Shown one piece after another: positions 53,298-61,596 of a DNA stretch of 64,000 nt; position 1 is the first letter of the stretch; each line of letters starts with the position of its first letter. The notes below the pieces were generated by a model that saw only the letters and a program-made list of their open reading frames with translations, was not told where the DNA came from and did no database searches. The stretch is from Euryarchaeota archaeon UBA558 (lineage in GTDB: Archaea > Thermoplasmatota > Poseidoniia > Poseidoniales > Thalassarchaeaceae), in contig DAZE01000005.1 of the NCBI GenBank assembly GCA_002507175.1, positions 64,540 through 128,539 of the forward strand, read 5' to 3'. The position numbers and the translations under genes are program-made.

Positions 53298-54302
53298 ATG
53301 AACCAGAACCTAATTCTTGAGGCAGAGGGCTTGTACCACGTCTATGAGTCATCTGCATTGGATGGGAACGTCGTGGCTCTGCGGGGCCTTCACGTCAAGG
53401 TCAGGCCGGGCGAAGCGGTAGCAGTCGTAGGCCCATCCGGCTCAGGAAAATCCACTTTGCTCAAATGTCTTGGAGGGCTCATGAAACCTAGTGCTGGAAA
53501 CGTCGCATTTCAAGGCAGACAGATAAACAGACTTACGGGACCTGAACTCGTTTCCTTGCGCCAGGACACAGTGTCTTTCATCTTCCAAGATGCAAATCTA
53601 CTCCCAGACATGAATGCAATGGACAACGTTGCCCAACCCTTGAGGCACCAAGGTGCTAGTGCTGCGTACGCTAGAAAAAAGGCTGAAGACCTACTAAACA
53701 GGCTTGGGATGGGTAGCAGGTGCAGGGGAATGCCCGCTCAACTTTCAGGGGGGGAGCAGCAAAGGGTTGCCATAGCGAGGGCGCTAATTACAAATCCAAA
53801 ACTCATACTTGCAGACGAACCAACTGGGGCCTTGGACCCCATCACGAGCAGGGAGGTTCTGTCCCTGTTCGCAAGGCTGCATGAGGAGGAAGAAGTAGCA
53901 TTCTTACTGGTCACCCATAGCCGGGAAGTCGCATCATTTGCAGATCGATCACTTGAACTGAGGGAGGGTCGATTCATCGCTCAACATGGTAATGACGTTG
54001 ATATCAGCGACCTGGGTAGTACGCGCGCGCTCATCATTGACGAGACTGGCACTATGACACTCCCTCCTGAGATTTTGACAAAACTTGGTGGACCTGGTAA
54101 GTTCGACATGGAGACAGACCAAGGAAAGCAGATATTGACCTTGATACGATCAGCAAGTGACAAATCTGAGGATTTTAGTCAGAAGGGATCACTGGTCCTA
54201 GCCACCGAATGTCCGGCATGCAAATACCAGTACCTCGACGACTCTCAGGAGTGTCCTTCCTGCGGTTCATCTAGGCCGATGGTATTGGAACCAGATTCCT
54301 AA
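53298..54302 (+). CDS. ABC transporter ATPase with C-terminal zinc ribbon
   Basis: 334 residues. Standard ATPase domain (Walker A GPSGSGKS, signature LSGGEQQR, Walker B ILADEPTG, THS switch) over about 1-225. Then an unassigned linker with a short beta segment, and a C-terminal zinc ribbon with Cys305, Cys308, Cys319 and Cys322 (CPAC...CPSC). Extra ribbon domains are unusual on such ATPases. AAGGTGAG precedes the ATG. Third gene of the ATPase-permease-ATPase set; its stop overlaps the convergent taw1 stop. Confidence 0.92.
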   Translation: MNQNLILEAEGLYHVYESSALDGNVVALRGLHVKVRPGEAVAVVGPSGSGKSTLLKCLGGLMKPSAGNVAFQGRQINRLTGPELVSLRQDTVSFIFQDANLLPDMNAMDNVAQPLRHQGASAAYARKKAEDLLNRLGMGSRCRGMPAQLSGGEQQRVAIARALITNPKLILADEPTGALDPITSREVLSLFARLHEEEEVAFLLVTHSREVASFADRSLELREGRFIAQHGNDVDISDLGSTRALIIDETGTMTLPPEILTKLGGPGKFDMETDQGKQILTLIRSASDKSEDFSQKGSLVLATECPACKYQYLDDSQECPSCGSSRPMVLEPDS

Positions 54303-55387
54303 TTCAGTGTCACCGGCAACGAGAAATTCTGAGGCTTAGCGATACCAAGATCCAGGGGCAAATCACGAGTCTTTTCAGGAAGTTTGACAGGAATCATCTC
54401 CTTCCCAATAAGGCTCACTCTGCTTTCCTTTCTGTCAGATAGGACTTCTCTTCCCACGAGCGGGGCGAGAGTCCTTGAGAATTCCATCACGTCCTCGTGA
54501 CTCGGCATGTTCTCAATACTGAGGTTGTTCCTACTGTTTCCAACAAAGACATATCCCTTGGCTTCAATGAAATCAGGATCTGCCAAATTGTCTAACCTCG
54601 CGTACTCATCATGATAACCAAGAGACTCTCCTTTGATTAGTGTATGTCTACAAACGGTCCTTGTATCCAGTGATGGAAGAATTCCCAATGTCTCCTCCAA
54701 TTTGTTGAAAGCCGCCTGATCGAACTTGGGCTTGCAGAGTCGATCGAATACATCCTTGTTAGGGGCGTCGACACTGACGTATAGCTGAGTTGGCAGGGGA
54801 TCTAAATTCTCAATTACTTTGGGCAGGCTACCGTTCGTCACAAGGAAAGTACTCGTGCCATGTTGATGACAGACATCAAGAAACTCACCTAGTCTTGAGT
54901 AAAGAGTGGGCTCTCCATTCAAGGAAATCGCAACATGTTTGGGATTTTGTGCCTCAAGCCACTTTTCTCGATCCGCTTTGGGATTACCACCATACCCTGT
55001 CAACAATCTTCTGTGAGCTTTTACACTCTGTAGATATAGTTCATAGGGATCATCATCTATCTTATTCAATGTGTCTGAGTGAGGCTCTCTCCAACAGTAG
55101 GTACAACCGAGGTTGCATGTATCCACATTTGGAGCCATCTGCATGCAACCATGGCTTTCTATTCCATAGAAAGTCCCCTTGTAGCATGATCGATCGGCAA
55201 TCAGGGATTGCTTAGTCCAATGACATACCTTCACACCGCCATGATCTCCGACAAGGTGATAACGTTGCTTGGCAAGCCTAGCCGCGATCTTCGGCTCAAT
55301 CTTTGTCACAGGCCCAGCGTCCATTTCCTGGACTGTCCACATGTACCATTTGACTTGAATCATTCCTAGGCTCTGTTTGTTGCTCAT
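54299..55387 (-). CDS. taw1: tRNA 4-demethylwyosine synthase
   Basis: Radical-SAM enzyme making the tricyclic base imG-14 at position 37 of tRNA-Phe. 362 residues. The SAM cluster is CNLGCTYC (Cys91, Cys95, Cys98). A second cluster uses Cys55, Cys68 and Cys81, with 13-13-10 spacing up to the SAM motif, matching known archaeal Taw1. The conserved ISLNGEPTLY and RHTLIKG follow. ATG start overlaps the previous gene's stop by four bases (ATGA). Confidence 0.96.
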   Translation of the reverse strand: MSNKQSLGMIQVKWYMWTVQEMDAGPVTKIEPKIAARLAKQRYHLVGDHGGVKVCHWTKQSLIADRSCYKGTFYGIESHGCMQMAPNVDTCNLGCTYCWREPHSDTLNKIDDDPYELYLQSVKAHRRLLTGYGGNPKADREKWLEAQNPKHVAISLNGEPTLYSRLGEFLDVCHQHGTSTFLVTNGSLPKVIENLDPLPTQLYVSVDAPNKDVFDRLCKPKFDQAAFNKLEETLGILPSLDTRTVCRHTLIKGESLGYHDEYARLDNLADPDFIEAKGYVFVGNSRNNLSIENMPSHEDVMEFSRTLAPLVGREVLSDRKESRVSLIGKEMIPVKLPEKTRDLPLDLGIAKPQNFSLPVTLN

Positions 55388-55947
55388 TCAGGCTGTTGTA
55401 CCGTGAATGATGCCGGAACCCCATTTCTAATCCCTGTTCCATAGGCAAAGATCTCAATCCCCTTGGAACCCCCTCCCTTCGGTCTCTGGGTACCGATCAT
55501 GCTTGTGTCCAGTCTAACCCCCACAACGTTGTCGAATCCCTTGCTATCAGCGACCTCTCTAAGCCTCTGCAGGACCTCCGACCTTCCAATCGCCAACAAG
55601 TCCCTGTAGATATCAACGGAGCCCCCGATTAGGTTGTATAAGAGCCCTAAAAGTTGTTGCCAGTGACTGGGGCCGATGACGATGCTCGCCCATATTACTT
55701 CTGGATTCGATGAACCTAACGGGATCCTAATTTTATCCATGGAGAGTAAATCTCTACCCACCTTTTCGAGAGTGTCTTTCTCTCTCCTCAGAATATCATC
55801 CTTCCAGCGCTTCCTGCTGGCACTTGAAGTGAGCGCGCCGTAGAGAAACATGAATGGGTATGCCAGTGTGAATAAGCCCCAGACGGCGACCCACAGGATT
55901 AGAGGTAATATGAAAAAAAGCAATACAAGATAGCCTGAAATCTCCAT
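55384..55947 (-). CDS. Membrane protein with YbjQ-like domain
   Basis: 187 residues: N-terminal membrane segment(s) (LVLLFFILPLILWVAVWGLF), a basic linker, and a C-terminal part (about 85-180) resembling YbjQ/DUF74 (SEVLQRLREVADSKGFDNVVGVRLDTS, then EIFAYGTGI). It lies between taw1 (four-base overlap) and a stand-alone YbjQ-type gene, so the two may have arisen by duplication. Function unknown; YbjQ is a pentameric putative metal-binding fold. Confidence 0.75.
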   Translation of the reverse strand: MEISGYLVLLFFILPLILWVAVWGLFTLAYPFMFLYGALTSSASRKRWKDDILRREKDTLEKVGRDLLSMDKIRIPLGSSNPEVIWASIVIGPSHWQQLLGLLYNLIGGSVDIYRDLLAIGRSEVLQRLREVADSKGFDNVVGVRLDTSMIGTQRPKGGGSKGIEIFAYGTGIRNGVPASFTVQQPE

Positions 55948-55963
55948 TCAAATAACACTCCAG

Positions 55964-56299
55964 TCATTCTACGATAACCGCTGTTCCATAACAGAACAAC
56001 TCCGCTGCTCCGGGTGAAACAGCTGAGGTCGCAAACCTCAGATTCACTACCCCATTCGCCCCTCGTGCTTTTGCGTCTTCTATCATCCGCGAGAAAGCCT
56101 CGTTTCGGGATTCTATCAGCAGATTCGTGTATTGATGCAACTCACCACCTACTATGTTCTTCAGCATCTGAGATATGTCCCTGACCACGTTTTTGGCCCT
56201 TACCGTGGACCCAGAAACGACGCCTAATTGGTCCTGAATTACGAAACCTGGGATCGTCTCTGTGTTTACAACGTGTATTCCGTCCACCAGCGAAGGCAT
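55964..56299 (-). CDS. YbjQ (DUF74) family protein
   Basis: 111 residues, the usual length. HVVNTETIPGF then LGVVSGSTVRAKN begins the family fold, and AFSRMIEDAKARGANGVVNLRFATS plus ELFCYGTAVIV ends it. Forms pentamers in bacteria; proposed to bind metal, not proven. ATG at 56299; followed 16 bases later by the membrane-linked YbjQ-like gene. Confidence 0.92.
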   Translation of the reverse strand: MPSLVDGIHVVNTETIPGFVIQDQLGVVSGSTVRAKNVVRDISQMLKNIVGGELHQYTNLLIESRNEAFSRMIEDAKARGANGVVNLRFATSAVSPGAAELFCYGTAVIVE

Positions 56300-56324
56300 G
56301 GTCTCAGCAGGTAAAGACGGTTTT

Positions 56325-56969
56325 TTATTTCTCTGAGCGATGAAAACCGGAGATCAAGTCATACTTATTTTGTGAAACCTTGGAGCGAGCGGACACAACA
56401 AAAATAGATGCGAATAAACACGAGTTGCAAACTACGATCTGTGCAAGTGAGAATGCTAGGCCTACGCCTTCTACTAGATACAACCATTTCAGATCCTCTT
56501 CTAGATCGAATTCTGAATATTCCGGGATAAAACCTACATCATAGTAGATTATTGTGGTAATGACTTGACTTATCATTAGCGTAGTAACCCAAAAATAACA
56601 TAATTTTAGTCCTAGATCACGGTCTCCTGACCACAAAATGGGTACTGAAGCTGCCGAAATTAAAGTCATCAGGAGACCGAATCCTGCGGTAATTTCGAAT
56701 AGACCTGAGTCAGCAAGCTCCTCCCAGTATCCGATTGACTCATTCCAGAAGGTCTCGCCCTGCTCCCACTCCTCTTTCTGTTCTGTGGTACCATTCTCGG
56801 GATACTCTCCTGCTATTTCGCTCCATTCCCCCGGCCAATAGGCTCCCACGATCCTGGGCGTCGCCAGAGCACTTGCAATTGTCGAAAGTGAGAACAAAAA
56901 CATCAACCCCATGAAAATTGAGGTACCTTTGAGCCACCAAGGATTCGGTGTAGAGAATTGGTCAGACAC
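56325..56969 (-). CDS. Four-helix membrane protein, unknown
   Basis: 214 residues. Hydrophobic segments near 13-36, 88-110, 118-142 and 160-190. An acidic Trp-rich exterior loop (about 43-85) lies after the first. No known domain. Upstream of the YbjQ genes on the same strand with 25 bases between; divergent from guaB across 103 bases. It could be a membrane partner of the YbjQ-type proteins. Confidence 0.7.
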   Translation of the reverse strand: MSDQFSTPNPWWLKGTSIFMGLMFLFSLSTIASALATPRIVGAYWPGEWSEIAGEYPENGTTEQKEEWEQGETFWNESIGYWEELADSGLFEITAGFGLLMTLISAASVPILWSGDRDLGLKLCYFWVTTLMISQVITTIIYYDVGFIPEYSEFDLEEDLKWLYLVEGVGLAFSLAQIVVCNSCLFASIFVVSARSKVSQNKYDLISGFHRSEK

Positions 56970-57072
56970 AGTCGAACGACTCGCTTATGCCTTAATTGTC
57001 TAACTTATTGGACCGCCTTCGTGATGCCAATTACACGAATGATTGATGTAGGGCCGGCATTGGAGATACCCA

Positions 57073-58530
57073 ATGGCAACACCCACGATAACCGAGGCCC
57101 TCACCTTTGACGACGTCCTCCTACTACCTGCTAGCAGCTCAGTTTTGCCCGCCGAGGTCCGACTCAGCACGCGACTAAGCAAGAACATCACACTCAACAT
57201 TCCTATCATCTCTGCTGCGATGGATACTGTCACAGAATCCGAGATGGCCATCGCCCTCGCTCAAGCCGGCGGAATAGGCGTCATTCATCGAAACATGACC
57301 ATAGAAAAGCAGTGTGAAAATGTCCTGCGTGTAAAGAGATTCGAGGCTGGTATGGTCATCGACCCAGTCACTACTACCCCTGAAACCTCAATCGGGGATC
57401 TTCTCAATCTCAAGAGTGAATATGGTTTTTCAGGATTGCCCGTTCTTGAGAATAAAAAACTGGTTGGGATAATAACGAATCGAGATATCAGGTTCGTACA
57501 AGATCACGCCGAGAAGGTCGGGTCATTGATGACCAAAGACCTCGTGACGGTACCAATCGACATAGATCCAGATGAAGCTAAAAGGCTCATGCACAAGCAC
57601 AGAATTGAGAAATTACTCGTAGTTGACGGTGAAAAATGCATTGGGCTGATGACGGTCAGAGACATTGAGCGCAACCTCAATCATCCGGATTCTTGTAAGG
57701 ACAATCGGGGAAGGCTTCGAGTCGCAGCAGCAACAGGAACCGGCGCAGGGGGCATCCAAAGAGCAGTGGCCCTTGGCGAAGCAGGAGCCGATGCCATCGT
57801 CGTCGATACTGCCCATGGACACTCATCCGGAGTTATTGAAACAGTTGCATCCATCAGAAAATCTGTCGGATCCGATGTAGACATCATCGCTGGCAACGTA
57901 GCTACAGAAGCCGCTGCCAGAGCTTTGATCGATGCTGGCGCAGATGCCATAAAAGTTGGAATCGGACCAGGCTCGATTTGTACCACACGGATAGTATCCG
58001 GAGTAGGTGTCCCTCAAATGACTGCTGTGATCAACGCAGTGCAAGCATGCAATGAGGCTGGTATACCTGTCATCGCAGATGGAGGAATAAAATTCAGTGG
58101 GGACATTGCCAAGGCCGTCGCAGCAGGAGCCAGTTCTATTATGATCGGGTCACTATTGGCGGGGACAAACGAGGCCCCAGGTGAAACTATCCTCTACCAA
58201 GGGAGGTCATACAAGGTTTACCGTGGCATGGGCTCGGTTGGCGCCATGTCTGATGGAGCTCATGATAGATATTTCCAGTCGGAGCAGGGAGACACCCAGA
58301 AATATGTTCCAGAGGGCATTGAAGGCAGAGTTCCAGCGAGAGGGCCAGTTGACAACGTCTTGTATCAACTGTTGGGAGGGCTGAGATCAGCCATGGGATA
58401 CACTGGGAATGAGACAATCGACTCGATGAGGAAAAACTGCTCATTCGTTAAGATCACGAATGCTGGACTCTCAGAATCCCACGTGCATGATGTTGAGATC
58501 ACCCGAGAAGCGCCTAACTACAGAAGGTGA
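57073..58530 (+). CDS. guaB: IMP dehydrogenase
   Basis: Oxidises IMP to XMP, the committed step of GMP synthesis. 485 residues. Two CBS domains (about 93-205) are inserted in the barrel (GIITNRDIRF; GLMTVRDIE). The catalytic Cys303 is in GSICTTRIV, the IMP-binding GGIKFSGDI and the mobile flap YRGMGSVGAM are intact. ATG at 57073, preceded by a short leader with no clear Shine-Dalgarno site. Confidence 0.97.
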   Translation: MATPTITEALTFDDVLLLPASSSVLPAEVRLSTRLSKNITLNIPIISAAMDTVTESEMAIALAQAGGIGVIHRNMTIEKQCENVLRVKRFEAGMVIDPVTTTPETSIGDLLNLKSEYGFSGLPVLENKKLVGIITNRDIRFVQDHAEKVGSLMTKDLVTVPIDIDPDEAKRLMHKHRIEKLLVVDGEKCIGLMTVRDIERNLNHPDSCKDNRGRLRVAAATGTGAGGIQRAVALGEAGADAIVVDTAHGHSSGVIETVASIRKSVGSDVDIIAGNVATEAAARALIDAGADAIKVGIGPGSICTTRIVSGVGVPQMTAVINAVQACNEAGIPVIADGGIKFSGDIAKAVAAGASSIMIGSLLAGTNEAPGETILYQGRSYKVYRGMGSVGAMSDGAHDRYFQSEQGDTQKYVPEGIEGRVPARGPVDNVLYQLLGGLRSAMGYTGNETIDSMRKNCSFVKITNAGLSESHVHDVEITREAPNYRR

Positions 58531-58574
58531 CAAACTGCCTTTTTGTGCGCAGATTCAAACCACACCGTCGATTT

Positions 58575-59105
58575 ATGGTAAATGTGGAAGAAATAGTTCT
58601 AGGAGGGGGTTGCTTCTGGTGTATCGAAGGGGGCATCTCAGGCCTGAGGGGTGTCGAGAGCGCGACTTCAGGCTATTCAGGGGGACATGTTTCGAATCCG
58701 TCATATGAACAAGTCTGTGGAAAAAAAACCGGACATGCCGAAGTTGTGAAGGTAGTATATGATCCTCAGAAAATCGACCTCAGGTCCATACTCCGTGTAT
58801 TCTTCACCCTCCACGACCCCACCCAAGTTGACAGGCAGGGGAATGATGTCGGACCCCAATATCGATCCTGCATATTCTACTCAAATCCGGGCCATCAAGA
58901 GATTATCCTTGATGAAATTAAAACGATACAACCAGATTTGGCCTCTCCGGTCGCAACCACTGTCCAACCCGCACAAGTGTTTTGGCCCGCGGAGGAATAC
59001 CACCACGATTACTTTGAGAGGAATCCCAATCAGCCATACTGTTCATTCGTCGTAGCCCCAAAAATATCGAAGGCGTTGAGATCTTTTGGTCACCTCTACG
59101 AATGA
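58575..59105 (+). CDS. msrA: Peptide methionine sulfoxide reductase A
   Basis: Repairs oxidised methionine. 176 residues from the ATG at 58575, giving the usual MVNVEEIVLGGGCFWC start (Cys13 catalytic). The frame is open upstream to GTG 58527, which overlaps the guaB stop, but those residues are not conserved. GYSGGHVSNPSYEQVCG, HDPTQ and EYHHDYFERN follow. Complete. Confidence 0.96.
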   Translation: MVNVEEIVLGGGCFWCIEGGISGLRGVESATSGYSGGHVSNPSYEQVCGKKTGHAEVVKVVYDPQKIDLRSILRVFFTLHDPTQVDRQGNDVGPQYRSCIFYSNPGHQEIILDEIKTIQPDLASPVATTVQPAQVFWPAEEYHHDYFERNPNQPYCSFVVAPKISKALRSFGHLYE

Positions 59106-59152
59106 TCAAATCCTAAGCACACCTTTTTGTCTATCAATACAGTCGTAAAAAC

Positions 59153-60187
59153 ATGACCGAAGGTGTCGAAGACCTGCCACCCGAGCCATGGGGATATCAT
59201 TTGCTGGGCCTAATAAGCCCATCTTTGGTGATAGCGGGCAACCTACTAGGTGGTGCTTACACCTTGTTGGGAGTCATTTTCATCTGGGTAATCGGCCCCT
59301 TTTTGGACATAACCATGGGACAGTCCAAGACGGCCAGGCCCCCCCGGGATTCGGGCAAGCCATTCATCGCACTGCTGTGGGCCCATGGAATAGTCCACTT
59401 CATTATGCTCGGGTCCTTCTTCTTCTTCGCCTACGAGGAGGGCCTCACCATCTGGCTTGTTGCGGCTTCCCTGTCAACTGGCCTGGCCGCGGCAGCATCT
59501 GCCATTGTCACAGCACACGAACTAGGCCATCAGAGACCGAGAAGCCCGGGTTGGAGGCTTGCCAGATTGCTGTTGTTCAGCATAAATTATCCCCACTTCA
59601 CCACAGAACACAATCACAACCATCACAAAAATGTAGCTACAGATTCTGATCCCGCTAGTGCAAGGTTAGACGAAGGCATCTGGTCATTCTGGCTTAGGAC
59701 AATACCCGGGCAGTTCTCTTCATCAGTAAAAATTCACAACAAAAAAGGTAGGACTGGACTTGCGAATCCGTCATATCAGGGTCTTTCCATCCAGATAATC
59801 ATCTTCGCAGGATTAGTATTATTTCACCTATCGGGGTACAACTGGGCAGCGCCGTTTGCCCTGGGATGGGCGATCCTCTCTGGGATTGCCATACTCACAC
59901 TAGAATATGTCAATTACATCAGACACTGGGGGCTCAGAAGGGAAGACTCAGACAGAAAGTTCCAATCCGGGCACGCCTGGAACACCGAAGCTAGGTGGTC
60001 TAGATGGAGTCTGCTGGAACTCACTAGACACAGCGATCATCACCTCCATGCTTCAGTTCCCTTCTGGAAGTTAAGACCCTATCCAGACGCACCGACTCTT
60101 CCATCGGGATACTATGCTTGCTGGTGGCCCTGTCTCATACCCCCAGTCTGGCGCAGGATTATGGCTGGCAGGGCTCCTGGGATTTGA
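59153..60187 (+). CDS. AlkB-like membrane di-iron monooxygenase
   Basis: Likely hydroxylates an alkyl or related hydrocarbon chain at the membrane. 344 residues, about six helices. The His boxes match alkane 1-monooxygenase: HELGH (122-126), EHNHNHHKN (152-160), NYIRHWGL (254-261) and RHSDHHLH (292-299). In AlkB the second box is EHxxGHH and the third NYIEHYGL, so small changes are seen. ATG at 59153. Its reductase partners (rubredoxin) are not in the window. It abuts deoA end to end. Confidence 0.9.
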   Translation: MTEGVEDLPPEPWGYHLLGLISPSLVIAGNLLGGAYTLLGVIFIWVIGPFLDITMGQSKTARPPRDSGKPFIALLWAHGIVHFIMLGSFFFFAYEEGLTIWLVAASLSTGLAAAASAIVTAHELGHQRPRSPGWRLARLLLFSINYPHFTTEHNHNHHKNVATDSDPASARLDEGIWSFWLRTIPGQFSSSVKIHNKKGRTGLANPSYQGLSIQIIIFAGLVLFHLSGYNWAAPFALGWAILSGIAILTLEYVNYIRHWGLRREDSDRKFQSGHAWNTEARWSRWSLLELTRHSDHHLHASVPFWKLRPYPDAPTLPSGYYACWWPCLIPPVWRRIMAGRAPGI

Positions 60188-61459
60188 TCAGAACATCTCC
60201 AAGACCCTGGAGGCTACAACCGGCTTGTCCTCAGATATTTGGAAGCCCTCGCGAACCGCCAACATTCCCTTTTCATCGAACCCGCGGTGATACACCGTCG
60301 CCAAGCTCTGCCCCCTAATGATTGGACTACCAACGCTCACGTTCAGCAACAAGCCGACTGAGTGGTCAATCTGCCCCTCTACGTGTGATCTGCCTGCACC
60401 GAGGCCCAAGCAAAGTTCTGCAACCCGCATCGCATCTATGTCCCAGACCCAACCAGATTGTTCTGCCTTTATGTCAAAGGAGAGTAAATCCCCATCCAGC
60501 ATACCCAGCGCCTGCATAAGCGAATGGTCGGAACTGAAGATTTTCGGATTCCCGCCCTGGGCACTCACCATCTGAAGGAACTTAGAGTAGGCAGTCCCAT
60601 CATATAGGGAATCCTGAATCATAACCGCACCGTGTTCATTGTCTTCCGCAAGGCCAATTGAACCCAATAGGACTCCCCCCTGAATACAGACCAACTCCTC
60701 CAAGTCAGCGGGCCCACGTCCGCAGAGAGTCTCCACAGATTCTATGATCTCCAAAGAATTACCAACAGCATATCCAATTGGGTGGTCCATCGAGGTGACG
60801 AGGCAGGTCGTGCTAATCCCAATGGATTCAGCAATCTCTTTCATTGAGCGTGCAAGTTTTTCTGCTTGGTCCTGTGACTGCATAAAAGCTCCTTTTCCTG
60901 TCTTGACATCAAGGACAAGAGAGGTTATGCCCTCTGCAGCCTTTTTCGAGATGATGCTGCTTGTGATGAGTGGAACAGATGCAATGAGTCCTGTCAAATC
61001 CCTTAATGCATACATCCTTCGATCTGCGGGAACCAAGTCTTGGTTCTGTCCGGCTATGGCCAATCCGATCTCGATGACCTGATTCTTCAATTCCATGAAA
61101 GTCATTTCTGTAATGAAGCCAGGGATCGACTCCACCTTGTCTAACGTGCCTCCAGTGTGGCCCAAGGCCCTACCTGATATCATCGGGACTGCAGCGCCAC
61201 ATGCCGCAAGTGCAGGTGCGAGTGAGATAGAGACTTTGTCCCCCACGCCCCCGGTGGAGTGCTTATCCACCACTCGTCTTGCAATGTCATCAATCCAGTC
61301 GATCTTGCTGCCGGAGTCTCTCATGGCAAGGGTCATTTCGACCAATTCATCTCGGGCGAGGCCATCGTCGAATACAACTCTGAGGAATTCTGTAGCCTCA
61401 TCATCGCCCATTCTCCCATCAGCAATCCTGCCGATAATTTCCTTGATGCCATCCATCAC
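60188..61459 (-). CDS. deoA: Thymidine/pyrimidine-nucleoside phosphorylase
   Basis: Phosphorolysis of thymidine or uridine to base and sugar 1-phosphate. 423 residues, of the bacterial DeoA/Pdp length. Phosphate and substrate motifs are KHSTGGVGDK (66-75), SGRALGHTGGTLDK, and KTGKGAF. It lacks the N-terminal extension of archaeal AMP phosphorylases, so the bacterial type is favoured. ATG at 61459; next gene diverges across 137 bases. Confidence 0.94.
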   Translation of the reverse strand: MMDGIKEIIGRIADGRMGDDEATEFLRVVFDDGLARDELVEMTLAMRDSGSKIDWIDDIARRVVDKHSTGGVGDKVSISLAPALAACGAAVPMISGRALGHTGGTLDKVESIPGFITEMTFMELKNQVIEIGLAIAGQNQDLVPADRRMYALRDLTGLIASVPLITSSIISKKAAEGITSLVLDVKTGKGAFMQSQDQAEKLARSMKEIAESIGISTTCLVTSMDHPIGYAVGNSLEIIESVETLCGRGPADLEELVCIQGGVLLGSIGLAEDNEHGAVMIQDSLYDGTAYSKFLQMVSAQGGNPKIFSSDHSLMQALGMLDGDLLSFDIKAEQSGWVWDIDAMRVAELCLGLGAGRSHVEGQIDHSVGLLLNVSVGSPIIRGQSLATVYHRGFDEKGMLAVREGFQISEDKPVVASRVLEMF

Positions 61460-61547
61460 CGGCTCTCTCCGACTGAGCCAGTACTGATGAGGACCCTTCT
61501 ATTTTTTCCAAATTCAAGGTCAGAATAAATCTGCAACACACTTTTTC

Positions 61548-61577
61548 ATTCAAAACAATGGGATTGTGTTTTTGAAT
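61548..61577. promoter_or_regulatory. Imperfect palindrome in the deoA/surface-protein divergent region
   Basis: ATTCAAAACAAT (61548-61559) and ATTGTGTTTTTGAAT (61563-61577) are inverted relative to each other with small gaps, about 20 bases before the ATG at 61597. It could be a regulator site for either divergent gene, or a leader hairpin. A TATA candidate, AATAAAT, is near 61524. Confidence 0.4.
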
Positions 61578-61596
61578 AGTGACAGAGCAGAGGCTA

